Shown: positions 26,830-34,230 of the stretch, piece after piece
Layout of the letters: each line of letters opens with the position of its first letter
How positions within the stretch are numbered: the stretch's first letter is position 1
NCBI GenBank assembly: GCA_944319815.1
Contig: CALUEX010000010.1
Span: forward strand, 1-64,000
DNA length: 64,000 nucleotides
From: an uncultured Prevotella sp.
GTDB lineage: Bacteria; Bacteroidota; Bacteroidia; Bacteroidales; Bacteroidaceae
Reading direction: 5' to 3'
The notes under the pieces: generated by a model
The model's database searches: none
What the model saw: only the letters and a program-made list of their open reading frames with translations
Told to the model about the DNA's origin: nothing
Translations under genes and position numbers: made by a program

Positions 26830-26869
26830 TCGGGCTGATTTTGCGGTTTTCACCGTAAAATCAGCCCGA
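26830..26869 (-). terminator. Terminator hairpin upstream of the nuclease gene
   Basis: 18-bp arms tcgggctgattttgcggt and its near-complement, with a 4-nt loop. On the minus strand it is followed by atttcttgttttt. It lies about 100 nt beyond the stop of the 34-aa ORF and 44 nt before the nuclease ATG. Confidence 0.75.
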
Positions 26870-26970
26870 CCTGAGTTATCTGTCCGTCTCAATCCCATGA
26901 AACCCGGGAGAGCCTTGCCTACACTGCGTCACGCAGCCGCCCGCCACGGGTTCCTGACCATTGCAAGACG

Positions 26971-27075
26971 TCATACAGGAATGTTAACGCGCCCGATGTT
27001 GTACATCTTCAATACGTTTACACAATACCTGTTGAACTTCTTGCTGTCTAAAATCCTGTTAACAATCTTTTTCAT
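26971..27075 (-). CDS. Possible 34-aa small protein
   Basis: An ATG at 27073-27075 opens a 35-codon frame (MKKIVNRILDSKKFNRYCVN, then KMYNIGRVNIPV). A purine-rich stretch (agaaaggtaaaaag) lies just upstream as a possible ribosome site. A TAACTTTG -7 element is 80 bp upstream and a good terminator follows the stop, so the segment looks like a free-standing transcription unit. No family recognised. A structured RNA is the alternative. Confidence 0.45.
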   Translation of the reverse strand: MKKIVNRILDSKKFNRYCVNVLKMYNIGRVNIPV

Positions 27076-27155
27076 AATCTTTTTACCTTTCTCTTTTTAG
27101 TTACTAATGTGGGATGCGCCTTCACATCCTGTTATCCTTTCTCTCATTGCTGGTG

Positions 27156-27163
27156 CAAAGTTA
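27156..27163 (-). promoter_or_regulatory. -7 element of the 34-aa unit
   Basis: TAACTTTG on the minus strand fits TAnnTTTG; no convincing TTG is at the right distance upstream, so the promoter is weak or activator-dependent. Confidence 0.4.
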
Positions 27164-27316
27164 ATACCATTTGCATCACCGTGTAACGTTTAGCCGCCGG
27201 AAAATCACATTAAGCCAACGTATTTTGACCTGTATCAAACCGATTGACATACATCAACGCCATCGACAGACAAGATGTCAGCTCCATACCGCCATGACGA
27301 AAAAAAGGCACATTTA

Positions 27317-27348
27317 TTTGCTTATTAACCTTACTTGCATTACCTTTG
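27317..27348 (+). promoter_or_regulatory. Promoter of aguA-aguB
   Basis: TTTG (27317-27320), 20-bp spacer, TACCTTTG (27341-27348), 38 bp ahead of the ATG. It is one of the best matches to the Bacteroidetes pattern in the window. Confidence 0.85.
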
Positions 27349-27386
27349 TAAAGCAAATCAACTTGTATTACTGACAACTCTCGACA

Positions 27387-28418
27387 ATGCAAAAGAGCAA
27401 ATACACCCTGCCGCCCGAGTGGAGCAGGCAAAGCGCAATGCAGCTGACATGGCCGCACGGCGGCACTGACTGGCGTGAATACCTTGACGACATCTGTGCC
27501 GTTTACGTGGAAATGGCCGACGCCATAACGCGCCACGAACGGCTGCTCGTGGTGACGTCAGAGCCTGACGGCGTGAAGGCGCAGCTCGAAAAAAAGCTGA
27601 CGGCCAGCCAGATGGATAACGTAACGCTGCACCGTTGCCCAACTAACGACACTTGGGCGCGCGACCACGGCTTCATAACGCTGACCGACGGCGAGCACGC
27701 GAGGCTGCTCGACTTCCGTTTCAACGGCTGGGGCTGTAAGTTCGAGGCCGACCTTGACAACGCCATTAACCACAGCTTATATATTAATAAGGTGGTAGAG
27801 GGCGAATATGTTGACCTTAACGACTTCGTGCTTGAGGGCGGCTCAATCGAGAGCGACGGGCACGGCACGGTGCTGACAACAAGCCAATGCCTGCTCGCAC
27901 CGCACCGCAACCAGCCCATGTCGCGGCTGGAAATAGAGCAAAGGCTTAAAAACGACCTTGGCGTAGAGCGCATACTGTGGCTCGACCACGGACACCTTGA
28001 GGGTGACGACACCGACGGACACATAGACACCCTTGTGCGCACGGCTCCCGACGACACCTTATTATACGTACAATGTACGGACGAAAGCGACAGCCATTAC
28101 GCCGACCTGAAACAGATGGAGGAACAACTCGCCACGTTACGCACCATCGACGGACAGCCTTACCGCCTCTTGCCGCTGCCTATGCCACGGCCTATATACG
28201 ACGGAGACGACCGCCTGCCGGCCACATACGCTAATTTCGTAATCATCAACGGGGCCGTAATCTACCCTACTTACGCCCAGCCCGACAACGACGCCGAGGC
28301 CGCAAGAGTCATAGGCGAGGCGTTCCCCGGACGCGAACTCATCGGCATCGACAGCCGCACGGTCATCCGACAACACGGCTCGCTGCACTGTTGCACGATG
28401 CAATTTCCTAAAGAATAA
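27387..28418 (+). CDS. aguA: Agmatine deiminase
   Basis: This 343-aa protein of the guanidino-group-modifying fold hydrolyses agmatine to N-carbamoylputrescine and ammonia. Visible motifs: AMQLTWPHGGTDW (start of the fold), TNDTWARDHGFI (substrate-binding Asp), FVLEGGSIESDG, HLEGDDTDGHIDTLVR (catalytic His), and the C-terminal catalytic Cys in GSLHCCTMQFP. The next gene, an N-carbamoylputrescine amidase, completes the route to putrescine. The pair is separated by an inverted GGGAGGG repeat pair. Confidence 0.93.
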   Translation: MQKSKYTLPPEWSRQSAMQLTWPHGGTDWREYLDDICAVYVEMADAITRHERLLVVTSEPDGVKAQLEKKLTASQMDNVTLHRCPTNDTWARDHGFITLTDGEHARLLDFRFNGWGCKFEADLDNAINHSLYINKVVEGEYVDLNDFVLEGGSIESDGHGTVLTTSQCLLAPHRNQPMSRLEIEQRLKNDLGVERILWLDHGHLEGDDTDGHIDTLVRTAPDDTLLYVQCTDESDSHYADLKQMEEQLATLRTIDGQPYRLLPLPMPRPIYDGDDRLPATYANFVIINGAVIYPTYAQPDNDAEAARVIGEAFPGRELIGIDSRTVIRQHGSLHCCTMQFPKE

Positions 28419-28427
28419 ACAATAAAT

Positions 28428-28540
28428 ACCCACCCCAGCCCTCCCAAAGGGAGGGAGTTTAATTACCAATAGTAAAAGTTCCAGCTACAACAAAAGCATT
28501 TACAACTCCCTCCCTTCGGGAGGGTTGGGGTTGGTTTCAA
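28428..28540. repeat. Inverted pair of GGGAGGG palindromes between aguA and aguB
   Basis: Copies at 28428-28462 and 28503-28540 face each other. The second ends about 12 bp before the aguB ATG, so a large stem could mask or tune its ribosome site. Confidence 0.75.
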
Positions 28541-28551
28541 GTAACATAAGT

Positions 28552-29427
28552 ATGAAAACAGGCATTATCCAACAACACAACACGGCCGACCGAGACGACA
28601 ACATCCGTCGACTGGCCGACAGCATAAGGGCTTTGGCTGCCGAAGGCGCAGAGCTTATAGTCTTGCAGGAGTTGCACAATTCGCTGTATTTCTGCCAGGT
28701 TGAAAGCGTTGACAACTTCGACTTGGCCGAACCTATACCTGGCCCGTCTACAAGTTTCTTCGGCTCCTTGGCCAAGGAACTCGGCGTAGTAATCGTTACT
28801 TCACTGTTCGAGCGCCGTGCTGCTGGGCTTTACCACAACACGGCTGTTGTCATAGAGTGCGACGGGACAATCGCCGGCAAGTACCGGAAGATGCACATCC
28901 CCGACGACCCTGCATATTACGAGAAGTTCTACTTTACGCCCGGCGACATCGGTTTCATGCCAATAGACACGTCGGTTGGCCGCCTCGGAGTGCTCGTTTG
29001 CTGGGACCAGTGGTATCCGGAAGCCGCCCGCCTCATGGCACTTCGCGGCGCCGAGATGCTAATCTACCCTACTGCCATAGGCTATGAGAGCTCTGACACG
29101 GAGGCCGAACAGCAACGGCAGCGCGAGGCATGGACGACGGTGCAACGTGGGCACGCCGTAGCCAACGGACTGCCCGTTGTCGCCGTGAACCGCGTAGGGC
29201 ACGAGCCTGACCCGTCGGGACAGACCAACGGCATACAGTTCTGGGGCAGCTCGTTCGTTGCCGGGCCACAAGGCGAGATGCTCTACCGCGCTTCCGCCAC
29301 CGACGAAGAACGCACCTTGGTTGACATCGACCTGCAACGCGGCGAGCAAGTGCGCCGCTGGTGGCCCTTCCTACGTGACCGCAGGATTGACGAGTACGGG
29401 GAAATAACCAAGAGATTTATTGATTAA
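28552..29427 (+). CDS. aguB: N-carbamoylputrescine amidase
   Basis: A 291-aa nitrilase-superfamily enzyme that hydrolyses N-carbamoylputrescine to putrescine, CO2 and ammonia. The catalytic triad is Glu40 (LIVLQELHNS), Lys113 (KYRKMHIP) and Cys150 (LGVLVCWDQWYPEAARLMAL). I start at 28552 (MKTGIIQQHNTADRD), because upstream codons fall in the repeat. Together with aguA it makes putrescine from agmatine. Confidence 0.93.
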   Translation: MKTGIIQQHNTADRDDNIRRLADSIRALAAEGAELIVLQELHNSLYFCQVESVDNFDLAEPIPGPSTSFFGSLAKELGVVIVTSLFERRAAGLYHNTAVVIECDGTIAGKYRKMHIPDDPAYYEKFYFTPGDIGFMPIDTSVGRLGVLVCWDQWYPEAARLMALRGAEMLIYPTAIGYESSDTEAEQQRQREAWTTVQRGHAVANGLPVVAVNRVGHEPDPSGQTNGIQFWGSSFVAGPQGEMLYRASATDEERTLVDIDLQRGEQVRRWWPFLRDRRIDEYGEITKRFID

Positions 29428-29436
29428 GAAACCATT

Positions 29437-29580
29437 GACGGTTATACGGTCTTACGGTCATAAGGTTATACGGGCACATCACACAACCGTATTTCATAAT
29501 CCTGTAAAACCGTAAAGTCACATCACACAACCGTATTTCATAATCCCGTAAAACCGTAAAACCGCACGACCTTATAACCC
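29437..29580. repeat. Tandem CCGTAAAACCGTATTTC-type repeats
   Basis: Units such as cacacaaccgtatttcataa occur twice, 60 bp apart, among many accgtaaaacc and acggttat elements. They fill the 160-bp gap between aguB and the ZIP gene and resemble the thi leader block at 14.1-14.26 kb. Confidence 0.7.
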
Positions 29581-29587
29581 TACACAA

Positions 29588-30358
29588 ATGTTCCTCACCC
29601 TTCTTATCCCATTTCTCGGCACCGTCATCGGCTCGGCTTTCGTGTTTTTCATGAAAGAGAGGATGCCCGTGAAAGTGCAAAAGGCGCTGCTCGGCTTCGC
29701 CTCGGGCGTGATGGTGGCCGCCTCGGTGTGGTCGCTGCTGATACCGGGCATGGACTTAGCCGCCGACATGGGCAAGCTGTCAGTCGTCCCGGCGGCCGTA
29801 GGCTTCCTTGCCGGAATGGCATTCCTGCTGCTCATCGACCGCCTTACGCCTCACCTGCACATAGGCAACGCCAAGCCCGAAGGGCCTCGCAGCCGCCTGT
29901 CGCGCACGGCGATGCTTTCTCTTGCGGTAACAATACACAACCTGCCCGAGGGTATGGGCGTTGGCGTTGTAATCGCCGGAGCCATGCAGGAAGGCACGCA
30001 AATAACCACGGCGGCGGCAATGGCCATGGCCTTGGGCATTGCCATACAGAACATACCAGAAGGAGCCATCATCTCGATGCCCATGCGTGCCGAGGGGAAC
30101 AGCCGCCTGCGCTCGTTCACGATGGGCGCGTTGAGCGGTATAGTAGAACCAATCGGCGGACTGCTCGTTGTCCTGCTGGCATCAGTAATGACGCCCGCCC
30201 TGCCCTACTTGCTGGCCTTCGCCGCCGGAGCTATGCTCTACGTGGTGGTAGAGGAGCTAATCCCGGAGATGTCGGAGGGCGAGCACAGCAACATAGGCAC
30301 CATCGGCTTTGCCGTCGGCTTCACGCTGATGATGGTGCTCGACGTAGTGCTCGGGTAA
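29588..30358 (+). CDS. ZIP family divalent-metal transporter, 256 aa
   Basis: Eight hydrophobic segments and the metal-path motifs SLAVTIHNLPEGMGVGVVIA and GIAIQNIPEGAIISMPM place it with bacterial ZIP transporters (ZupT/GufA-like), which bring zinc or other divalent metals into the cytoplasm. The start MFLTLLIPFLGTVIGSAFVF directly gives the first membrane segment. A cytoplasmic His-rich loop is poor here (HLHIGNAKPEGPRSR). A small membrane protein follows 25 bp downstream. Confidence 0.9.
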   Translation: MFLTLLIPFLGTVIGSAFVFFMKERMPVKVQKALLGFASGVMVAASVWSLLIPGMDLAADMGKLSVVPAAVGFLAGMAFLLLIDRLTPHLHIGNAKPEGPRSRLSRTAMLSLAVTIHNLPEGMGVGVVIAGAMQEGTQITTAAAMAMALGIAIQNIPEGAIISMPMRAEGNSRLRSFTMGALSGIVEPIGGLLVVLLASVMTPALPYLLAFAAGAMLYVVVEELIPEMSEGEHSNIGTIGFAVGFTLMMVLDVVLG

Positions 30359-30383
30359 TGAACGAACAACAAGACTGCAAGAC

Positions 30384-30740
30384 ATGAACAAGCTATCAAA
30401 CATCAAGACGATAATTACAACATGGTGGTTTGTGCAGGGCATAGCCTTCACGGCCATTTTCATCTGGAACGTATGCGCGCAAAACGACACACAGGCGTGG
30501 GCGTTGACATTCGGCATAATCCTCCTCCTGGCCGCCATCCTGCGGCAAAAGGGCGACCTGCTAAGGCGCATCGCCGACATGGTATTGCTGGCCTACGCCG
30601 TATCTTTCGCCATAATAGCTGCCATACTGGCCAGCCTTAACAGCTTCAAGCCATGGTTCGTACCCCTGCTGACAGCCGTCGCCGTAGTCAACATCGCGGC
30701 CAGCATAGCGTCACTTTGGAAGAAGAAAAAAATTAAATAA
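30384..30740 (+). CDS. Small hypothetical membrane protein, 118 aa
   Basis: Four hydrophobic stretches are visible at residues about 9-27, 33-52, 65-84 and 90-110, with a basic end (LWKKKKIK). No family recognised. It follows the ZIP gene at 25 bp and is probably co-transcribed. Confidence 0.7.
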   Translation: MNKLSNIKTIITTWWFVQGIAFTAIFIWNVCAQNDTQAWALTFGIILLLAAILRQKGDLLRRIADMVLLAYAVSFAIIAAILASLNSFKPWFVPLLTAVAVVNIAASIASLWKKKKIK

Positions 30741-30741
30741 T

Positions 30742-31035
30742 ATGAATGTCCGCAAAGCGTCCATTCATTTAGTAGTTAAAGGAGTTTTCTCCAGTAGTTA
30801 AAGTAGTTACAGTAGTTATCGCTCGTTTCACTCGCTAAGAAGTTAAAGACAATAGCCTTTTCTTTTAGGAGTTAAGGAGTTGCTTTTTAGGAGTTAAGGA
30901 GTAATGGAGTAAAGGAGTTAAGACAATAGCTTTTTCATTCATTCTCCTCCCCTTGAGGAGGTTGGGAGGGGCTGGCTTTCATCAACCCTTCTCCCCTCGG
31001 GGAGGTCGGGAGGGTGCTGGCTTTCACTCGCTCAA
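30742..31035. repeat. Cluster of intergenic repeats
   Basis: Contains the ATGAATGTCCGC motif (30743), several GGAGTTAAAG units, two copies of a 'gttaaagacaa(t)agcc' sentence and two loose GGGAGGG repeats. The same sentence order occurs at 54068-54311. No coding potential found. Confidence 0.7.
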
Positions 31036-31146
31036 GAGTTAAAGACAAATGCCTTGTCAGTTTACAACCAGCTAACAACAACAATGCTGTTTGCGGATAT
31101 TCATTTAAATAACGCCAGTGTTAAATCAGCATTATCCCGTTTTGCC

Positions 31147-31256
31147 TTGCAAAAGGTATCGAACGTCATTACAAAAGGCCATGTTTTACGATGTAAAACA
31201 TGGCCTTTTGCAACGACGCCGCTATCTTATTGATTATCAGCTGATTACAGATTACG
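31147..31256. repeat. AAAAGG hairpin repeat with TTGATTATCAG tail, copy 3
   Basis: Perfect 16-bp arms aaaaggccatgtttta (31173-31188) and complement (31194-31209) with a 5-nt loop, then cttattgattatcagctgat. The family is described at 7455-7563. Confidence 0.75.
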
Positions 31257-31297
31257 ATATAACCGCTGGCTAAATGTCACCTTGACAGGATGCCTTA

Positions 31298-31494
31298 AAC
31301 CCAAATCGGTCATTGGAGCTTAGACGGATTATGTACTTATGGCAGACGTTTTTTCTTCCGTTTTGTCGAAGGCGTAGCGGGCCACGTCGAGACGGAACGG
31401 AAGAAAAGACGGCAGCAGAAGGACATAAGACGGCAAGAAGCAATAATATAACTATAGAAATTAAGACATTGCGGTCTAATGACCGATTTGGGTT
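31298..31494. mobile_element. Miniature element A, copy 2 (197 bp, inverted)
   Basis: Ends aacccaaatcggtcattgga and ctaatgaccgatttgggtt are inverted repeats. The whole segment is the reverse complement of 20312-20507 with few changes. The copies bracket 11 kb. No ORF. Confidence 0.85.
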
Positions 31495-31498
31495 AAAT

Positions 31499-31597
31499 CT
31501 TGGAAAAACGGCAAAAATACGTCCATTTTGCCTTGGAAAAACGGAATAAAACACCCGTTTTTGCCTTGGAAAAAAGACAAACAAATGTTAAATGAGG
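31499..31597. repeat. Three 33-bp-spaced CTTGGAAAAACGG repeats
   Basis: cttggaaaaacgg at 31499-31511 and 31532-31544, and cttggaaaaaag at 31565-31576, exactly 33 bp apart. They sit directly beside element A, in the gap downstream of the CDF gene. Confidence 0.7.
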
Positions 31598-31730
31598 GAT
31601 TAGGGCGATGTATCTTGAACGCAAAAAACGATACGCTTATACCGTAAACAGCTGACTTGTCAATGTTGCAATGACAACGCCGGCAAGTCCGCTGTTCGCT
31701 AAACGGGCATATTTTCTTAACCCTTCACTC

Positions 31731-32663
31731 TTAATTCTTAACTTCCTTCGGCTCCACATACCGCCCGTTTACCTTCAAGGGCTCTATGTGGAGGTTGATA
31801 TACGTACCGTCGCCGAAGTGGCAACGCAACTCTTGCTCTATGTCCGTGGCGCGGCGGTGGGCCTCGTAGAGGGTCAGGTCGCCGGGCATACGCAGGTGCA
31901 TCTCTATGGATATGCGGTTGCCTATGCGGCGCGTACGCAGGTTGTGTATACCGCTTACGCCAGCCTCGGCCTCGGCTATTTCCTTGATTTTGCGCTCTAC
32001 GTCGTCGGGAAGGCTCTTTTCAAGAAGTTCGTCTGACGCTTGCTTCATCAGCGCGAGAGCCGTCTTTATGATGAATATGCTGACAACGACGGCGGCGATT
32101 GGGTCGAGCACGGTCCAACGCTCGCCGAGGAAGATTGCGCCGCCGATACCAAGGGCTGTGCCTATTGACGAGAATGCGTCGCTGCGATGGTGCCAGGCGT
32201 TGGCCACTACGGCTTGCGACTCGGTGGCGCGCCCTACCCTTACGGTGAACCGATAGCACCATTCCTTCGACACTATGCTTATAAGCGCAGCCCACAGGGC
32301 TATTACGCCGGGCTGCGGAAGCACCTCACCGCGCAGTGCGGCGGCTATCTTTTCAGCCCCGCCATAGAGTATCATGACACCTACGGCAAACAGGGCGAGA
32401 CCGATAAAGGCCGTGGCCAACGTCTCGTACTTGCCGTGACCGTAGTCGTGGTCGCTGTCCTGTGGCTTGTTGCTGAGCTTCACGAATACTATGACAACAA
32501 CGTCGGTAATAAGGTCGGAGAGCGAATGCACGGCATCGGCAATCATCGCCGACGAACGTCCAAGCACGCCGAAAGCGAACTTAAGGGCAACGAGCAGCAC
32601 GTTGATTATGCTGCCAAGCACCGTAACACGGTAGATACTGCGTTCACGTGAGCGGTCGTCCAT
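31731..32663 (-). CDS. Cation diffusion facilitator transporter, 310 aa
   Basis: Metal/proton antiporter of the CDF family, with MIADAVHSLSDLITDVVVIV (membrane helix II metal Asp) and VVANAWHHRSDAFSSIGTAL (helix V HxxxD site). A cytoplasmic dimerisation domain follows (VSGIHNLRTRRIGNRISIEM HxR-type loop). I begin at 32663 (MDDRSRERSIYRVTVLG): the frame stays open to 32735, but that part is made of a GGGAGGG repeat and is unlikely coding. It likely exports zinc or iron and acts opposite to the ZIP importer in cell metal balance. Confidence 0.9.
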   Translation of the reverse strand: MDDRSRERSIYRVTVLGSIINVLLVALKFAFGVLGRSSAMIADAVHSLSDLITDVVVIVFVKLSNKPQDSDHDYGHGKYETLATAFIGLALFAVGVMILYGGAEKIAAALRGEVLPQPGVIALWAALISIVSKEWCYRFTVRVGRATESQAVVANAWHHRSDAFSSIGTALGIGGAIFLGERWTVLDPIAAVVVSIFIIKTALALMKQASDELLEKSLPDDVERKIKEIAEAEAGVSGIHNLRTRRIGNRISIEMHLRMPGDLTLYEAHRRATDIEQELRCHFGDGTYINLHIEPLKVNGRYVEPKEVKN

Positions 32664-32675
32664 TACGTCAGCCCC

Positions 32676-32702
32676 ACCCCTGCCCTCCCTGTGGGAGGAT
32701 AC
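32676..32702. repeat. GGGAGGG-type repeat at the CDF start
   Basis: cagccccacccctgccctcc followed by ctgtgggagg. It would encode the N-terminal residues of a longer CDF reading frame, which is why I shortened that gene. Confidence 0.6.
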
Positions 32703-32820
32703 TTGATTGCCTATATTTGCTTTTTTATTGTCCATAACAGGATTGTTTTGCCGAAAAACAAGACATTTTATACCCAAAAACAGACCCAACACTCTCCATT
32801 ATGGAGGCTGGGTGGCTTTA

Positions 32821-34104
32821 TCACTTCTTCCCAAACTCAGGGTCAATCTTGACGAACGCGGCCACGACGAACGTCATGGCACATAACAACACGACGATGA
32901 TGAAGAACCAAAGATAGCCCACAAGCTCCTGAAGCCAGCCCGCCACAAGGCCGGGCAACATCATCGATAGCGCCATAAGGGCCGTGCAGAGAGCGTAATG
33001 TGAGGTCTTGTACTCGCCTTGGCTGTAATAGATGAGATACAGCATATATGCCGTAAAGCCGAAACCGTAACCAAACTGCTCGACGAAAACGCACGCATTG
33101 ACTATGGCGAGGCTTGACGGCATGGCGTAACTAAGGTAGACATACACAAGGTCGGGCAGCGTTATGGCGCACACCATTGGCCAAAGCCAACGCTTGAGAC
33201 CGTCCCTTCCGGCTGCCATTCCGCCGAGGATGCCCCCGAGGGTGAGACCGACGATGCCCACGGTGCCCTGCACGAGACCGTACTCCTGCGGCGAAAGGCC
33301 CAGGCCGCCGTTGCTTGCGCCGTCAATCAGGAACAGCGACGACACCTTGGCCAGCAAGCCTTCTGGCATACGGTAAAGCAACATGAACAGGAAAGCCCAA
33401 ATGGTTTCCTTCAACGGGAACTTCGTGAAGAACGTCTTGATGGAATGCCATAGTTCGCCCCAAATCTCTGCCGCGCCGGCGTTTCGCCGCTTACGGTCGG
33501 ACAACGGGCATGGCAACACGTAACTGTGCCACAGCCAAAGGGCGATGAAAAGTCCTGTAACACCGTAGAACATCAGGCTCCACGAATAGCGAATGCTGCC
33601 GCGGAATATAACCTGCAGGTTACCTGCAACCATGACAAGGAAGCCCTGCCCGAAGATGGTGGCCAGACGATAGAACGTGCTGCGGATACCGACAAACCAC
33701 GCCTGCTTGTGCTCATCAAGGCCGAGCATATAGAAACCGTCAGCCGCAATGTCATGGGTTGCGCTGCTGAAAGCCATCAACCAGAAAAAGCATAGCGTGC
33801 CCTGTAACCAAAAGTCGGTAGGGATGGTGAAGGCAACGCCGCCAAACGCCGCTCCCACAAGCAGCTGCATGGTGATAATCCACCAGCGTTTTGTCTTGAT
33901 GATGTCAACAAACGGACTCCATAACGGCTTTATGACCCACGGCAGGTAAAGCCATGAAGTGTAAAAAGTGATTTCTGCATTGGTAAGTCCCAACTGCTTG
34001 TAAAGCACAAGCGAGATGGTCATTACGGCCACGTAAGGCAGGCCTTCGGCAAAATATAGCGACGGCACCCAACTCCAAGGGCTTTTTCTTAATTTGCTAT
34101 TCAT
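32821..34104 (-). CDS. AmpG-like MFS permease, 427 aa
   Basis: About twelve membrane segments with the AmpG-type opening SPWSWVPSLYFAEGLPYVAV, FYTSWLYLPWVIKPLWSPFVD and SSATHDIAADGFYMLGLDEHKQ, seen in the muropeptide permease AmpG and its Bacteroidetes paralogues. It would import anhydro-muropeptides or other cell-wall sugars into the cytoplasm. The start at 34104 (MNSKLRKSPWSW) drops ten residues that come from a palindromic repeat. The upstream gene is the GT2-HIT-SpoIID fusion, on the same strand. Confidence 0.85.
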   Translation of the reverse strand: MNSKLRKSPWSWVPSLYFAEGLPYVAVMTISLVLYKQLGLTNAEITFYTSWLYLPWVIKPLWSPFVDIIKTKRWWIITMQLLVGAAFGGVAFTIPTDFWLQGTLCFFWLMAFSSATHDIAADGFYMLGLDEHKQAWFVGIRSTFYRLATIFGQGFLVMVAGNLQVIFRGSIRYSWSLMFYGVTGLFIALWLWHSYVLPCPLSDRKRRNAGAAEIWGELWHSIKTFFTKFPLKETIWAFLFMLLYRMPEGLLAKVSSLFLIDGASNGGLGLSPQEYGLVQGTVGIVGLTLGGILGGMAAGRDGLKRWLWPMVCAITLPDLVYVYLSYAMPSSLAIVNACVFVEQFGYGFGFTAYMLYLIYYSQGEYKTSHYALCTALMALSMMLPGLVAGWLQELVGYLWFFIIVVLLCAMTFVVAAFVKIDPEFGKK

Positions 34105-34124
34105 AATCAACAATTCTTTCAACG

Positions 34125-34228
34125 CATAATGCACAATGCATAATCCATTATTGGCTGCGTATCAAGGTACGCTTTGTATAGTTAAAACTATGCGCAGCCC
34201 GATTTTGCATTATGCATTGTGCATTATG
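34125..34228. repeat. Palindrome with 20-bp arms between ampG-like gene and the fusion gene
   Basis: cataatgcacaatgcataat (34125-34144) and its exact complement (34209-34228) enclose 64 bp. It ends two bases before the fusion gene's stop and probably forms its 3' end. Confidence 0.85.
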
Positions 34229-34230
34229 AA

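Noticed and set aside
30742-31035. Possible small genes among repeats
   Set aside because: Frames are short and made of the same repeat units found at 54.07-54.31 kb, with no conserved peptide.
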